Origin: Leucobacter luti
GTDB taxonomy: Bacteria > Actinomycetota > Actinomycetes > Actinomycetales > Microbacteriaceae
Length of the DNA: 64,000 nucleotides
Reading direction: 5' to 3'
Assembly (NCBI RefSeq): GCF_019464495.1
Contig: NZ_CP080492.1
Span: 372,001 to 436,000, forward strand
How positions within the stretch are numbered: the first letter of the stretch is position 1; every line of letters starts with the position of its first letter. Under the pieces are notes generated by a model. That model did no database searches, was not told the DNA's origin, and saw nothing but the letters and a program-made list of their open reading frames with translations. Shown here piece after piece: positions 28,075-36,781 of the stretch. A program made the translations under genes and the position numbers.

Positions 28075-29265
28075 ATGAACGCGCACGACGCCCTGTCCCA
28101 CGCCACCATGCAGCCCACGGGCCCAGGATCCACACTCGGGGTGATCGCGACCTCCCTCAAAACCGATGAGCGACGAGTTCCGTTGCATCCAGATCACTTC
28201 GACCGCATCCCGCCAGAGATCCGCTGCCGAATCCTCATCGAAACCGGATACGGGCACCGCTTCGGGCTCACTGACGAGGATCTCACCGCGCAGTCCTTTC
28301 AAGTCGCGAGCCGCAACGAGGTGCTTACAGCGGCCGACATCGTGTTGATCCCGAAGCCGCAGCACGAGGATCTCCTGGCGATGCGCGACGGACAGACACT
28401 GTGGGGTTGGCCGCACTGTGTGCAGGATGCGGAGCTGACCCAGATTGCGATCGACAAGCGACTCACCCTGATCGCGTTCGAGGCGATGAACCACTGGCAC
28501 GCCGATGGCTCGTTCAGCTTGCATGTGTTCCACGCGAACAACGAGCTCGCGGGGTACTGCTCGGTGCTGCACTCCCTCCAGCTGCAGGGCATCACCGGCA
28601 ACTATGGCCGCCGCTTGAGCGCAACTGTGATCGGATTCGGCGCGACCGCCCGTGGAGCCATCACCGCTCTCAGCGCCCACGGGGTGACGGACGTCCGCGT
28701 GCTCACCAACCGAGAGGTTGCAGCGGTCGCCTCCCCCATCCACTCGGTCGAAATCGTGCAGTTCGACCACGAAGAAGGCCCGTACTTGAGTGAGGTCATC
28801 ACTGAGAACGGGCGCGTGCCGCTTGCCCCGTTCCTGGCCGAGAGCGACCTCGTCGTCAACTGCACGCTGCAGGATCCGAACACGCCGCTGCTCTACTTAC
28901 ACGACAAGGATCTGCCACTGTTTCGTCGGGGCAGCCTCATCGTCGATGTCTCCTGCGACGAAGGCATGGGGTTTAGCTGGGCCCGTCCGACCACATTTGC
29001 CGAGCCGACTGTGCAGCTCAACCACGGGGTCACCTACTATGCCGTGGATCACACGCCTTCGTATCTCTGGAATTCAGCGAGCTGGGAGAATAGCGCGGCG
29101 CTGCTCCCCTTCCTTGACACCGTGCTGACTGGGCCGGAGGCGTGGGATGCGGACCCCACGATTTCGGCGGCGATCGAGATTCGAGACGGCGTGATCGTCA
29201 ATCCGGCGATTCTCGAGTTCCAGCACCGTGCACCGGAGTTTCCGCACCCGATTCCCACTGAGTAG
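28075..29265 (+). CDS. Alanine dehydrogenase-like / N5-(carboxyethyl)ornithine synthase family
   Basis: A 396-residue NAD(P)-binding enzyme. The N-terminal domain resembles alanine dehydrogenase (GVIATSLKTDERRVPLHPDH), followed by a Rossmann motif VIGFGATARGA near residues 184-194. The closest named group I recognise is N5-(1-carboxyethyl)-L-ornithine synthase, which reductively condenses pyruvate with ornithine. The substrate is not proved. It stands alone; no Shine-Dalgarno is strong. Convergent with soxR. Confidence 0.72.
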   Translation: MNAHDALSHATMQPTGPGSTLGVIATSLKTDERRVPLHPDHFDRIPPEIRCRILIETGYGHRFGLTDEDLTAQSFQVASRNEVLTAADIVLIPKPQHEDLLAMRDGQTLWGWPHCVQDAELTQIAIDKRLTLIAFEAMNHWHADGSFSLHVFHANNELAGYCSVLHSLQLQGITGNYGRRLSATVIGFGATARGAITALSAHGVTDVRVLTNREVAAVASPIHSVEIVQFDHEEGPYLSEVITENGRVPLAPFLAESDLVVNCTLQDPNTPLLYLHDKDLPLFRRGSLIVDVSCDEGMGFSWARPTTFAEPTVQLNHGVTYYAVDHTPSYLWNSASWENSAALLPFLDTVLTGPEAWDADPTISAAIEIRDGVIVNPAILEFQHRAPEFPHPIPTE

Positions 29266-29272
29266 CGCTGAA

Positions 29273-29303
29273 GCGTCGAGAGGCGCGGGGCACCGCTCGA
29301 CGC
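29273..29303. terminator. Weak hairpin between convergent genes
   Basis: 8-bp arms gcgtcgag (29273-29280) and ctcgacgc (29296-29303) between the stop at 29265 and the soxR end at 29378. A competing gaggcg/cgcctc pairing exists. Confidence 0.4.
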
Positions 29304-29377
29304 CTCCTGTGCTGCATCGTGAGTGGAACAACCCGTCGATATCGCGCGACTGCGCCGTCCCGGATCTGCCCCCTGAC

Positions 29378-29875
29378 TCACACCCGGATCCGCCGCGCGC
29401 CGGAGCCGCTGTCGCCGAGTTCGTCATCTGGGTTGAGCAGCGTGCACGCCTTCATCGACAGGCAACCACAGCCGATACATCCGGTGAGCTCACGCTCGAG
29501 CTGCTCGATCCCTTGCCGACGCAGTTCGAGCGCCTTTTTCCACCGTCGTGATGCCCGTTGCCAGTCCTCGTGGCTGGGCGTGGATTCGAGGGGAACATCC
29601 GCAAAGCTCTCTTGTACGTCCGAGAGCGGGATGCCCAGCCGCTTCGCGACTGCAATGAGCGCCACTCTGCGCAGCATGTAGCGCGGGTAACGGCGTTGAT
29701 TGCCCGGGGTGCGGCGCGAGGCGATCAGCCCCAGCTGCTCGTAGTAGTGCAGGGCGGACACCGCAACACCTGTGCGACGGCTCATCTCCCCCACTGTCAG
29801 CAGCTGATCAGGAAGATGCTGCGCGTGATGCTGCGCCTCGTTCTGAGGCTGCGTGGCACCTGCTCCTTCACTCAT
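29378..29875 (-). CDS. soxR: Redox-sensitive regulator SoxR
   Basis: MerR-family [2Fe-2S] sensor of 165 residues that activates genes when oxidised by redox-cycling compounds. The winged helix-turn-helix spans about residues 26-95; a dimerisation helix leads to the cluster ligands Cys133, Cys136, Cys138 and Cys144 (CIGCGCLSMKAC), spaced as in known SoxR. ATG 29873-29875 follows GGAGGAGG; the longer reading runs through its own operator. It is divergent from the ferredoxin gene, with a perfect SoxR operator between them. Confidence 0.94.
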   Translation of the reverse strand: MSEGAGATQPQNEAQHHAQHLPDQLLTVGEMSRRTGVAVSALHYYEQLGLIASRRTPGNQRRYPRYMLRRVALIAVAKRLGIPLSDVQESFADVPLESTPSHEDWQRASRRWKKALELRRQGIEQLERELTGCIGCGCLSMKACTLLNPDDELGDSGSGARRIRV

Positions 29876-29894
29876 GAGGACCTCCTCCAACTTG

Positions 29895-29914
29895 ACCTCA
29901 AGCATACTTGAGGT
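29895..29914. promoter_or_regulatory. SoxR operator (sox box)
   Basis: Perfect palindrome acctcaagcatacttgaggt with 8-bp arms and a CATA centre, matching the known SoxR-box form CCTCAAG...CTTGAGG. On the plus strand TTGACC (29893-29898) and TATGGT (29917-29922) flank it as -35 and -10 with 18 bp between, the long spacing typical of MerR-type promoters. Confidence 0.92.
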
Positions 29915-29954
29915 TCTATGGTGGAGCCATGGCTCTCCGAATTGATCGTGTTCT

Positions 29955-30284
29955 GTGACGTACGTCATCGCGCTCCCCTGCGTAGATCTCAAAGATCGGG
30001 CGTGCATCGACGAGTGCCCCGTGGACTGCATTTACGAGGGTGACCGCATGCTCTACATCCACCCGGACGAGTGCGTCGACTGCGGTGCCTGTGAACCCGT
30101 GTGCCCGGTTGAGGCGATCTATTACGAAGACGACCTCCCCGCCGAATGGTCCGACTACTACCGAGCGAACGTCGAGTTCTTCGATGAGATCGGCTCACCT
30201 GGTGGCGCGGCCAAGGTCGGGGCATACGACTTCGACCATCCCGTAATCGCCGCACTACCACCCCAGCCCGTCGAAGCGCACTAA
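29955..30284 (+). CDS. fdxA: 7Fe ferredoxin, FdxA type
   Basis: A 109-residue [3Fe-4S][4Fe-4S] ferredoxin. Cysteines at about 9, 17, 21, 25, 40, 43, 46 and 50 (CIDECPVDC and [12 protein letters not shown]) match the FdxA pattern, and the C-terminal half is the acidic extension typical of actinobacterial forms. GTG start at 29955. First gene of the SoxR-controlled operon; it may pass electrons for SoxR re-reduction or for the flavin reductase, which is inference. Confidence 0.93.
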   Translation: MTYVIALPCVDLKDRACIDECPVDCIYEGDRMLYIHPDECVDCGACEPVCPVEAIYYEDDLPAEWSDYYRANVEFFDEIGSPGGAAKVGAYDFDHPVIAALPPQPVEAH

Positions 30285-30300
30285 CTTCAGGAGTCACGCA

Positions 30301-30831
30301 ATGCCCAGCACCACAGCGTCAGCCACCGATCTCACGGCGGCTTTCAAGGACGCGTTCCGCACCCATCCAGCAGGGATTGCGCTCATCACCGCGCAAACTC
30401 CGGATGGCCCGGTCGGGCTCACCGCGTCCAGCGTCGCCTCGGTCGGCCTCGAGCCCGCGGCGCTCGCATTCTCAGTCACCCGGGCTACCGGCAGTGCGGG
30501 CGGGATCCTGCAGGCCGAGAGCTACGTGGTGCATCTCTTGGACCACGCGCAACTCGAGATTGCGCAGCAGTTCGCGATCAGCGGTGGAGAACGCTTTACG
30601 TCCGCACAGGGCTGGGATCGGCTCGCGACGGGTGAACCATATCTCCCGGCCGCGCGAGCCGCACTTCGCGCACGCACGATCCAGTCCATCACCGTTGGCG
30701 CATCGACGCTGGTGCTCGCCGAAGTCCGAGAGGTGCACCTCGGCACTCCCTCGGAACCGCTCATCTACCGCGATCGCACCTTCCACTCGATTGGCCCGGC
30801 ACACGAGCACTCCACACCACCCTCCTCCTGA
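30301..30831 (+). CDS. Flavin reductase family protein
   Basis: FMN-binding split-barrel protein of 176 residues. The N-terminal [20 protein letters not shown] block and [12 protein letters not shown] fit the flavin-reductase domain that reduces FMN/FAD with NAD(P)H. It follows fdxA by 16 bp and precedes sodA by 28 bp. In this setting it could supply reduced flavin or handle redox-active small molecules. Partner oxygenase not seen nearby. Confidence 0.85.
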   Translation: MPSTTASATDLTAAFKDAFRTHPAGIALITAQTPDGPVGLTASSVASVGLEPAALAFSVTRATGSAGGILQAESYVVHLLDHAQLEIAQQFAISGGERFTSAQGWDRLATGEPYLPAARAALRARTIQSITVGASTLVLAEVREVHLGTPSEPLIYRDRTFHSIGPAHEHSTPPSS

Positions 30832-30859
30832 CCTGATTCCCCAACGAAAGGACCCAGCC

Positions 30860-31492
30860 ATGGCTGAATACACTCTGCCGGATCTCCCCTACGACTACTC
30901 TGCGCTTGCGCCGCACATTTCGGGCAAGATCATGGAGCTCCACCACTCCAAGCACCACCAGGCCTATGTGACCGGCGCCAATACCGCACTTGCGCAACTC
31001 GCGGAAGCCCGTGCGGCCGGCGACCTGCGCAACGTCAACAAACTCGAAAAGGACCTCGCGTTCAACCTGGGGGGCCACATCAATCACAGTGTGTTCTGGG
31101 AGAACATGTCGCCTGACGGAGGCGGCGACCCTGAGGGCGAGCTCGCTGAGGCACTCGGTGCCAGCTTTGGTTCGCTCGAGGGGTTTCGCTCCCACTTCGA
31201 GGCCACAGCACTGGGCGTACAGGGCTCTGGCTGGTCCGTCCTTGCCTGGGACTCGCTGGGCGCTCGCCCCGTGGTGTTCCAGCTATTCGACCAGCAAGGC
31301 AACGCACCGCTGGGCGTCGTCCCCCTGCTCCAGCTTGATGTTTGGGAGCACGCCTACTACCTGGATTACCACAACGTGCGTGCCGACTACATCAAGGCGT
31401 TCTGGAACGTCGTGAACTGGCAGGACGTCGCCCGTCGATTCGCTGCTGCTCAGCAACAGCCCACCGGCCTGATCGCTGCCGCAGCGCGCTAA
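30860..31492 (+). CDS. sodA: Superoxide dismutase (Fe/Mn type)
   Basis: Converts superoxide to hydrogen peroxide and oxygen in the cytoplasm. The 210-residue product has the metal ligands His28, His76, Asp160 and His164 ([26 protein letters not shown]). ATG 30860 with GAAAGG upstream sets the start, since the longer open frame covers the flavin reductase gene in another frame. Last gene of the SoxR-linked operon, followed by a strong hairpin. Metal choice cannot be settled from motifs alone. Confidence 0.96.
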   Translation: MAEYTLPDLPYDYSALAPHISGKIMELHHSKHHQAYVTGANTALAQLAEARAAGDLRNVNKLEKDLAFNLGGHINHSVFWENMSPDGGGDPEGELAEALGASFGSLEGFRSHFEATALGVQGSGWSVLAWDSLGARPVVFQLFDQQGNAPLGVVPLLQLDVWEHAYYLDYHNVRADYIKAFWNVVNWQDVARRFAAAQQQPTGLIAAAAR

Positions 31493-31507
31493 CTCGCAGC
31501 TCACACT

Positions 31508-31549
31508 CACGGCCTTGGCCCGACCACTCCTGGCCGGGCCAAGGCCGTG
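31508..31549 (+). terminator. Terminator hairpin after sodA
   Basis: Perfect 15-bp inverted repeat, arms 31508-31522 and 31535-31549, 12-base loop, 15 bp after the sodA stop. No T-run. Confidence 0.85.
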
Positions 31550-31604
31550 GCGCGTTAGGCTGGAGCGTCTGCGCTGGCGGAATACCCGAGCGAGGAGTCT
31601 CACC

Positions 31605-32219
31605 ATGTACGTCAAGATCTGTGGCCTGCGTGATCCTGCGCATGCCGAGCACGCCATCGCGTGCGGGGCCGACGCGATAGGCGTTGTGATGAGCCCCCGG
31701 AGCTCGCGACACGCCACTCTCACGGAAGCTGCCGCAGTGCTCGCGGTGGCGAGCGGCGTCGATACGGCGCTCGTCGTAAATCGCATGGATGCCGCGGAGG
31801 CAGCTCAACTCGCCACCGAGCTTGGCTTCGATGTGCTGCAATTGCACGGCACCTACACCGTGGCGGACTTCGCGGCCGCACGCAGGATCATTCCTCGCGT
31901 ATGGCGAGCCACCTCAATCGCGGACGACCCCGAGCTGCGCGCAGGCGAGCGGGGTGAAGAGCGTCTGCTGGTTGATGGCGCAATTCCCGGCTCCGGCAAG
32001 CCCTGGGACCTCACGAGCCTCGACACGCACCGACTCGGCACGGAGTGGCTGCTCGCAGGAGGATTGGATCCTGAGAACGTCGCCGCCGCGATCACGGCGA
32101 CCGCCCCTGGCGGGGTTGACGTCTCGAGCGGCGTTGAGTCTGCTCCAGGGGTGAAGGACCCGGAGCGCATCGCGCAGTTCATCAGCGCGGCACGCCAAGC
32201 ACACATCACGATCCAATAA
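31605..32219 (+). CDS. trpF: Phosphoribosylanthranilate isomerase
   Basis: TIM-barrel enzyme of tryptophan synthesis, converting N-(5-phosphoribosyl)anthranilate to CdRP. The 204-residue product begins with the family motif MYVKICGLRD, whose Cys is catalytic; LLAGGLDPENV and VDVSSGVESAPGVKD are typical phosphate-binding blocks. ATG 31605 has GAGGAG upstream. It is separate from trpD (3.3 kb away) and other trp genes are not present. TAGGCT at 31556-31561 is a possible -10. Confidence 0.92.
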   Translation: MYVKICGLRDPAHAEHAIACGADAIGVVMSPRSSRHATLTEAAAVLAVASGVDTALVVNRMDAAEAAQLATELGFDVLQLHGTYTVADFAAARRIIPRVWRATSIADDPELRAGERGEERLLVDGAIPGSGKPWDLTSLDTHRLGTEWLLAGGLDPENVAAAITATAPGGVDVSSGVESAPGVKDPERIAQFISAARQAHITIQ

Positions 32220-32371
32220 CGAACAAAAGAGCCGATCAAACGGGATTTTGCGGGGAAAATTCCTGAGCGTCGCGCTTTCATACTCGCGCAAGTGGATGCG
32301 ACGTCACTAGCGTAAGTCTGGGGACCAGCAGTTCCGGGCCCGTCTGCGTCAGAAACGGAGACCGAACACTC

Positions 32372-34378
32372 ATGCCTCAGTCAAAACCGGGTGGAAAACG
32401 CACGATCAAAATCACGGTGCCAACACCACCCCCACTGCCCCACCCCGGCCTGCTTCCGGGAATCGGTGTCGAGCAGACGGGAATCCGATTCCCCACCAAC
32501 TGGGTGGTGCTCTCCGTCGCGCTCACTCTCACCGTCGCAGTGATCGCCTGGGCCTTTATCGCACCCGATCACCTTGCTGACGTAGGCGCTGTCTCACTCG
32601 CCTGGGTCACTGAGAATTTCAGCTGGCTGTTTGGCGCGCTCGCAATTGCAGTCGTGCTCTTCATGCTCGTGGTGGGATACGGCCGCACAGGCGGCATTCG
32701 GCTTGGCGCAGACGATGAGGCTCCCGAGTTCTCCACACCGTCGTGGATCTCCATGCTGTTCGCCGCAGGCCTTGGGATCGGACTCCTCTTCTATGGACCG
32801 CTCGAGCCGCTCACATACTTCCTCGACACTCCTCCTGGGGTAACGGAGGCAGCCGGTACCGCAGACGCCGCGCTGCCAGCCCTCGCACAAACGATCCTGC
32901 ACTGGGGCCCGATCGCCTGGGCCTTTTATGCGCTTGTCGGAGGGGCGATCGCATACAGCGCGTATCGTCGCGGTCGCGCTCCGCTCATTTCGGCACTGTT
33001 CGAGCCGGTGTTCCCCGGCAGCAGCCACCGCGCACTCGGACGCACGATCGACATCTTTGCCATTATCGTCACCCTCTTTGGCACCGCGGTCTCACTCGGA
33101 ATCGGCGCCCTGCAAATCGAGAGCGGTTTCCGCATGGTCACCGGAGTCGGGCCGCTGGGCAACACGTTTCTCGTGGGTGCCATCGCGATCCTCACGGCGC
33201 TGTTTATCGCGTCGGCAGTATCGGGGGTGAAACGCGGGATCCGCCGTCTCTCAAATCTCAACATGGTGCTCACCGGCAGCCTCGGCCTCTTCGTGCTCAT
33301 CGCCGGCCCTACGGTGTTTCTGCTGAACTTCGTTCCGTCGTCTCTCGTCGAGTTCTTCGAGCAGCTCGGCCTCATGCTCGCGCGCAACCCGAACCAGGGG
33401 CCGGAAACGGCCAAGTTCTTGGCCTCGTGGACCACGTACTACTGGGCCTGGTGGGTCTCCTGGACGCCCTTCGTTGGCATGTTCATCGCCAAGATTTCGC
33501 GCGGTCGCACCCTGCGCGAGTTCGTCACCACCGTCGTGCTCGTCCCTTCAGCCATCGTCATCTCGTGGTTCGTCGTCTACGGCGGCACCGCGATCTACAT
33601 GACCCTCAACGGGGTGAACCTGCAGAGCGGCGAGGCTGGCGAAGAGGTCCTGTTTCACCTGCTGCAGCGCCTCCCCCTCGGGATGCTCACCTCCGTGGTC
33701 GCTATGGTCGCCGTCGTCGTGTTCTTCGTGACGGCCGCCGATTCGGCGTCCATCGTCATGGCCTCGATGTCGCAGGGCGGGCGTCCCGAGCCATCGCGCT
33801 GGGTGACGATCCTCTGGGGGCTGCTGCTGAGCCTGATCGCGATCGCCCTGCTCCTCGCTGGCGGTCGCAACACGCTCTCCGGCCTGCAGTCTCTGATGGT
33901 GGTGTCCGCACTCCCATTCGCGATCGTGGTCATCGGAATCATGATCGCCTGGGCCAAGGATTTGCGCACGGATCCGTTCATCATCCGCCGCAAGTACGCA
34001 CAGGCCGCAATCGCACAGGGCGTGCGTCGCGGCATCGACGAGTATGGCGATGACTTTGTGTTCGGCACCAGCGAGGTACCAGCAGACGAGGGCGCAGGAG
34101 CCGGATTCGATAGCACCGATCCGCTCCTGACTGAGTGGTACATCGACGCCACCACTGGCCCAATCGCCTTCGTCACCCCCACGGATGTCCAGCGCACGCT
34201 GGAGCCAGGCAAGATCCAGCCCAGGGGCCCCGAGCGCCTGGATCACACAGCATCCGGTGATGCATCACTCACAGTGGGGGAACGCGTCGCGGAAACACCG
34301 GACGCAGACCAGAACACCCCGCCCCGGCCGGATGGCGATATCCCGGCGGACCCGGACGCTGACACCCCACCGCGATAG
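32372..34378 (+). CDS. BCCT family betaine/carnitine/choline transporter
   Basis: Secondary transporter for quaternary-ammonium osmolytes such as glycine betaine, with 12 membrane helices between about residues 45 and 540. The substrate-box motif WTTYYWAWWVSWTPFVGMF near residues 350-368 is the family hallmark. The 668-residue length is larger than many members because of a hydrophilic acidic C-terminal tail of about 125 residues rich in Asp, Pro and Thr, possibly for osmosensing as in BetP-type proteins. ATG 32372 has GGAG upstream. Confidence 0.92.
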   Translation: MPQSKPGGKRTIKITVPTPPPLPHPGLLPGIGVEQTGIRFPTNWVVLSVALTLTVAVIAWAFIAPDHLADVGAVSLAWVTENFSWLFGALAIAVVLFMLVVGYGRTGGIRLGADDEAPEFSTPSWISMLFAAGLGIGLLFYGPLEPLTYFLDTPPGVTEAAGTADAALPALAQTILHWGPIAWAFYALVGGAIAYSAYRRGRAPLISALFEPVFPGSSHRALGRTIDIFAIIVTLFGTAVSLGIGALQIESGFRMVTGVGPLGNTFLVGAIAILTALFIASAVSGVKRGIRRLSNLNMVLTGSLGLFVLIAGPTVFLLNFVPSSLVEFFEQLGLMLARNPNQGPETAKFLASWTTYYWAWWVSWTPFVGMFIAKISRGRTLREFVTTVVLVPSAIVISWFVVYGGTAIYMTLNGVNLQSGEAGEEVLFHLLQRLPLGMLTSVVAMVAVVVFFVTAADSASIVMASMSQGGRPEPSRWVTILWGLLLSLIAIALLLAGGRNTLSGLQSLMVVSALPFAIVVIGIMIAWAKDLRTDPFIIRRKYAQAAIAQGVRRGIDEYGDDFVFGTSEVPADEGAGAGFDSTDPLLTEWYIDATTGPIAFVTPTDVQRTLEPGKIQPRGPERLDHTASGDASLTVGERVAETPDADQNTPPRPDGDIPADPDADTPPR

Positions 34379-34490
34379 CGCACGTGAACTGGGTTTCCTG
34401 GAGAGAGCTGGCATTTCCAGCTTCCCGACTGTAACCTATTCGTTATCTTCCATTCGGCCAACCGGCCGAATGCCCTGACCGAGAGTACGC

Positions 34491-35458
34491 ATGCCCGAGA
34501 CCCTCCCTGCGAAACGGACCGAACTTCCGTCTCGCAAGTCGCTCCGCGCGACCGCTCCCCAATCCGCTTCCGCCACCACCTCTCAGACAGCGCCCCCGAC
34601 GATGATGCCGGTGTCAGCTGGCACCGCTGCCCTTGCCCCGGGTATCAGCGCAGGTGAGTATGTTCGCGTGCCCGTGCTTGAGCATGTGCCCGCGACCGCC
34701 CCGGAACGCGCAGCGGCACACGAGCAGCCGAAACGCTCGCTCCGGCGCAGAATCGCGGGCGCCGCGGCGGTCGCTTGCGTCGGGGGCTCGTTCTCACGGC
34801 AGCGGTCCCGCTCGTGCAAAGCAGCACCGAGCTGGAGACTGCGGCGGCGCAGCAAGGACTCTTCTCTGAGGTGTCTGCGGCGGAGGTCCCAGCGTCGCTC
34901 AGCGACATCACCGCTGTCGCAGTCGATGAGGTCGTCGAGGGCAACTTCACCTTCCGAGCGAACGCGCTCGTCAACTACCCGTTCGCTCAGTCCGTGCTGC
35001 TCACCGATCCATTCGGCTACCGCACGGCGCCGGTCGCTCAGTTCCACGATGCACAGGACTTCGGCGCCGCCGCAGGCACGCCAATCCAGGCAATTGCTGA
35101 CGGCACCGTCCTCGAAGCCGGCTTTGCAAGTGACGGCTGCGGGTTCGGGCTCAAGCTGGAGCACGATATTGACGGCAAAGAGGTCACGAGCCGCTACTGC
35201 CACATGCAGGATGCGTCGCACACGTACAAGGTCGGCGATGTCTTGAAGATGGGCGACCTCGTGGGCAAAGTGGGCGCGACTGGAATGGCGTTCGGCGCAC
35301 ACCTGCACATGGCGGTGCGAGTCGACGATGAGCCTGTCGATCCGATGCCGTTCCTCGCGAAGTACAGCCGCGTTGACCGGGATGCCCAGAAGGTAACGAC
35401 CCGGGGCGAGACCTCACCCGCACCCACCGTCGGCACCCCAGTGCCCGGGGAGCGCTAG
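34491..35458 (+). CDS. M23 family metallopeptidase, with an apparent 1-bp frameshift
   Basis: Cell-wall peptidase likely cutting peptide cross-links outside the membrane. The 5' part (34491 to about 34782) gives a Thr/Ser/Pro-rich cytosolic start and then LRRRIAGAAAVACVGG. The rest continues in the next frame with GLVLTAAVPLV (the remainder of the membrane anchor) and the peptidase domain: FHDAQDFG, SRYCHMQD and GAHLHMAV supply the zinc ligands. One added G in the run 34782-34786 restores about 322 residues. A 9-bp inverted repeat (34451-34459/34464-34472) lies in the leader. Confidence 0.82.
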
Positions 35459-35485
35459 GCGCCGGCCTACGCCCGTCAGCGGCCG

Positions 35486-36547
35486 CTAGGCGTGCGCCGC
35501 GGAAGTCGCAGACGACCAGTCGGCAAGCTTCGCCGCGGCACGGCCAGAATCGATCGCGTCCTCGGCGATCTTCAGCTTTTCACCCAGTCGTTCGAGCAGA
35601 GCACGCTCAACTGACTCCGGATGCTTGGCGAGATCGAAGGACACCAGTCCTGCAGCGGCGTTCAGCAGCACAATATCGCGCACCGGGCCACGCTCCCCGG
35701 CGAAGACGCGACGCACAACCGCGGCATTCTCATCAGGGGTGCCACCGACAAGATCGCTCATCTCGGAGCGCGGAATACCAAGATCGCGCGGATCGATATC
35801 GTGCTCGGTGAGCCCGCCGCGGCTGACCTCCCAAAGCCTGGAGTGCCCCGTCGTGGTGAGCTCGTCGAGCCCGTCATCGCCTCGGAACACGAGCGCAGAT
35901 GCCCCGCGCAGGCGGAACACCCCCACGAAGATGGGGACTCGGTCAATATCAGCGACGCCAACCGCAGACGCCTCAGGCCGCACCGGGTTGCAGAGCGGAC
36001 CGAGGAAGTTGAACACAGTCGGAATCCCGAGCTCGGCGCGAGCCGGAGCGACGTGCCGGAACCCTGGAAGGAACTTCGCCGCGTGCACGAACGCGATCCC
36101 GACCTGCTCGAAGGCTCGGGTGAGCGCCGCCGCATCGAGGTCGAGATTGACCCCGAGCGCGCTCAGCACATCTGAGGAACCGGACTGGCTACTCGCGGCG
36201 CGGTTGCCGTGTTTGACAACGGGGACGCCGGCCGCGGCCGCGGTAATCGATGCCATCGTTGAGATATTCACCGTCCCGAAACGATCGCCTCCCGTACCAA
36301 CAATGTCGAGCGACATCGCCGGCAACTCGAGCGGCATTGCCTCAGCAAGAATCGCGTCGCGGAAGCCAATCACCTCATCGACCGTGACGCCCTTCGACCG
36401 GAGCGCGACGAGAAAGGCCCCGACCTGTGCACCGCTGGCCTCGCCGGTCATAAACCGGGACATTGCCCACTCCGCTTGGGAGACACTGAGGTCTGCACCA
36501 TCAAGCAGCGCCGTGAGAACCGTCGGCCAGTTTCGCTCATCGATCAT
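35486..36547 (-). CDS. trpD: Anthranilate phosphoribosyltransferase
   Basis: Second step of tryptophan synthesis: joins PRPP and anthranilate. The 353-residue product has DIVGTGGDRFGTVNIST for PRPP binding and KHGNRAASSQSGSSDVL. ATG 36545-36547 lacks a ribosome site and follows a TAGAAT hexamer at leaderless spacing. It is divergent from ctaE, an arrangement also seen in mycobacteria, so it is conserved synteny rather than a trp operon. Confidence 0.95.
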   Translation of the reverse strand: MIDERNWPTVLTALLDGADLSVSQAEWAMSRFMTGEASGAQVGAFLVALRSKGVTVDEVIGFRDAILAEAMPLELPAMSLDIVGTGGDRFGTVNISTMASITAAAAGVPVVKHGNRAASSQSGSSDVLSALGVNLDLDAAALTRAFEQVGIAFVHAAKFLPGFRHVAPARAELGIPTVFNFLGPLCNPVRPEASAVGVADIDRVPIFVGVFRLRGASALVFRGDDGLDELTTTGHSRLWEVSRGGLTEHDIDPRDLGIPRSEMSDLVGGTPDENAAVVRRVFAGERGPVRDIVLLNAAAGLVSFDLAKHPESVERALLERLGEKLKIAEDAIDSGRAAAKLADWSSATSAAHA

Positions 36548-36553
36548 TCCGCA

Positions 36554-36559
36554 ATTCTA
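36554..36559 (-). promoter_or_regulatory. Putative -10 of a leaderless trpD transcript
   Basis: TAGAAT on the minus strand ends six bases before the trpD ATG; intervening tgcgga is not a useful ribosome site at that distance. Confidence 0.55.
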
Positions 36560-36769
36560 GCGACGCTCACCGCCACGCGCGGAGCGCGCCATGATTCCAC
36601 AACTCACGCCGCCAATCGCCAGGTCGATCCACAACGAAAATCGGCCAAACGACTCACGAAGCACGGCGTGCTGTCCGAAATCACCCCCGCGAAGCGGTAG
36701 GCTTGTCAGGAATCTCGCAGAAAGTTCGGCGCGCCGCTAACGAGTGAAAACGCACACCAAACTTTCAGC

Positions 36770-36775
36770 CATAAT
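36770..36775 (+). promoter_or_regulatory. Putative -10 of a leaderless ctaE transcript
   Basis: CATAAT ends six bases before the GTG at 36782. The GGAGGG that follows abuts the start codon and is too close to act as a ribosome site. Confidence 0.45.
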
Positions 36776-36781
36776 GGAGGG

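Noticed and set aside
34451-34472. Cyclic di-AMP type riboswitch before the M23 peptidase
   Set aside because: Only one 9-bp hairpin is present; the multi-stem structure and conserved blocks of that riboswitch are missing.
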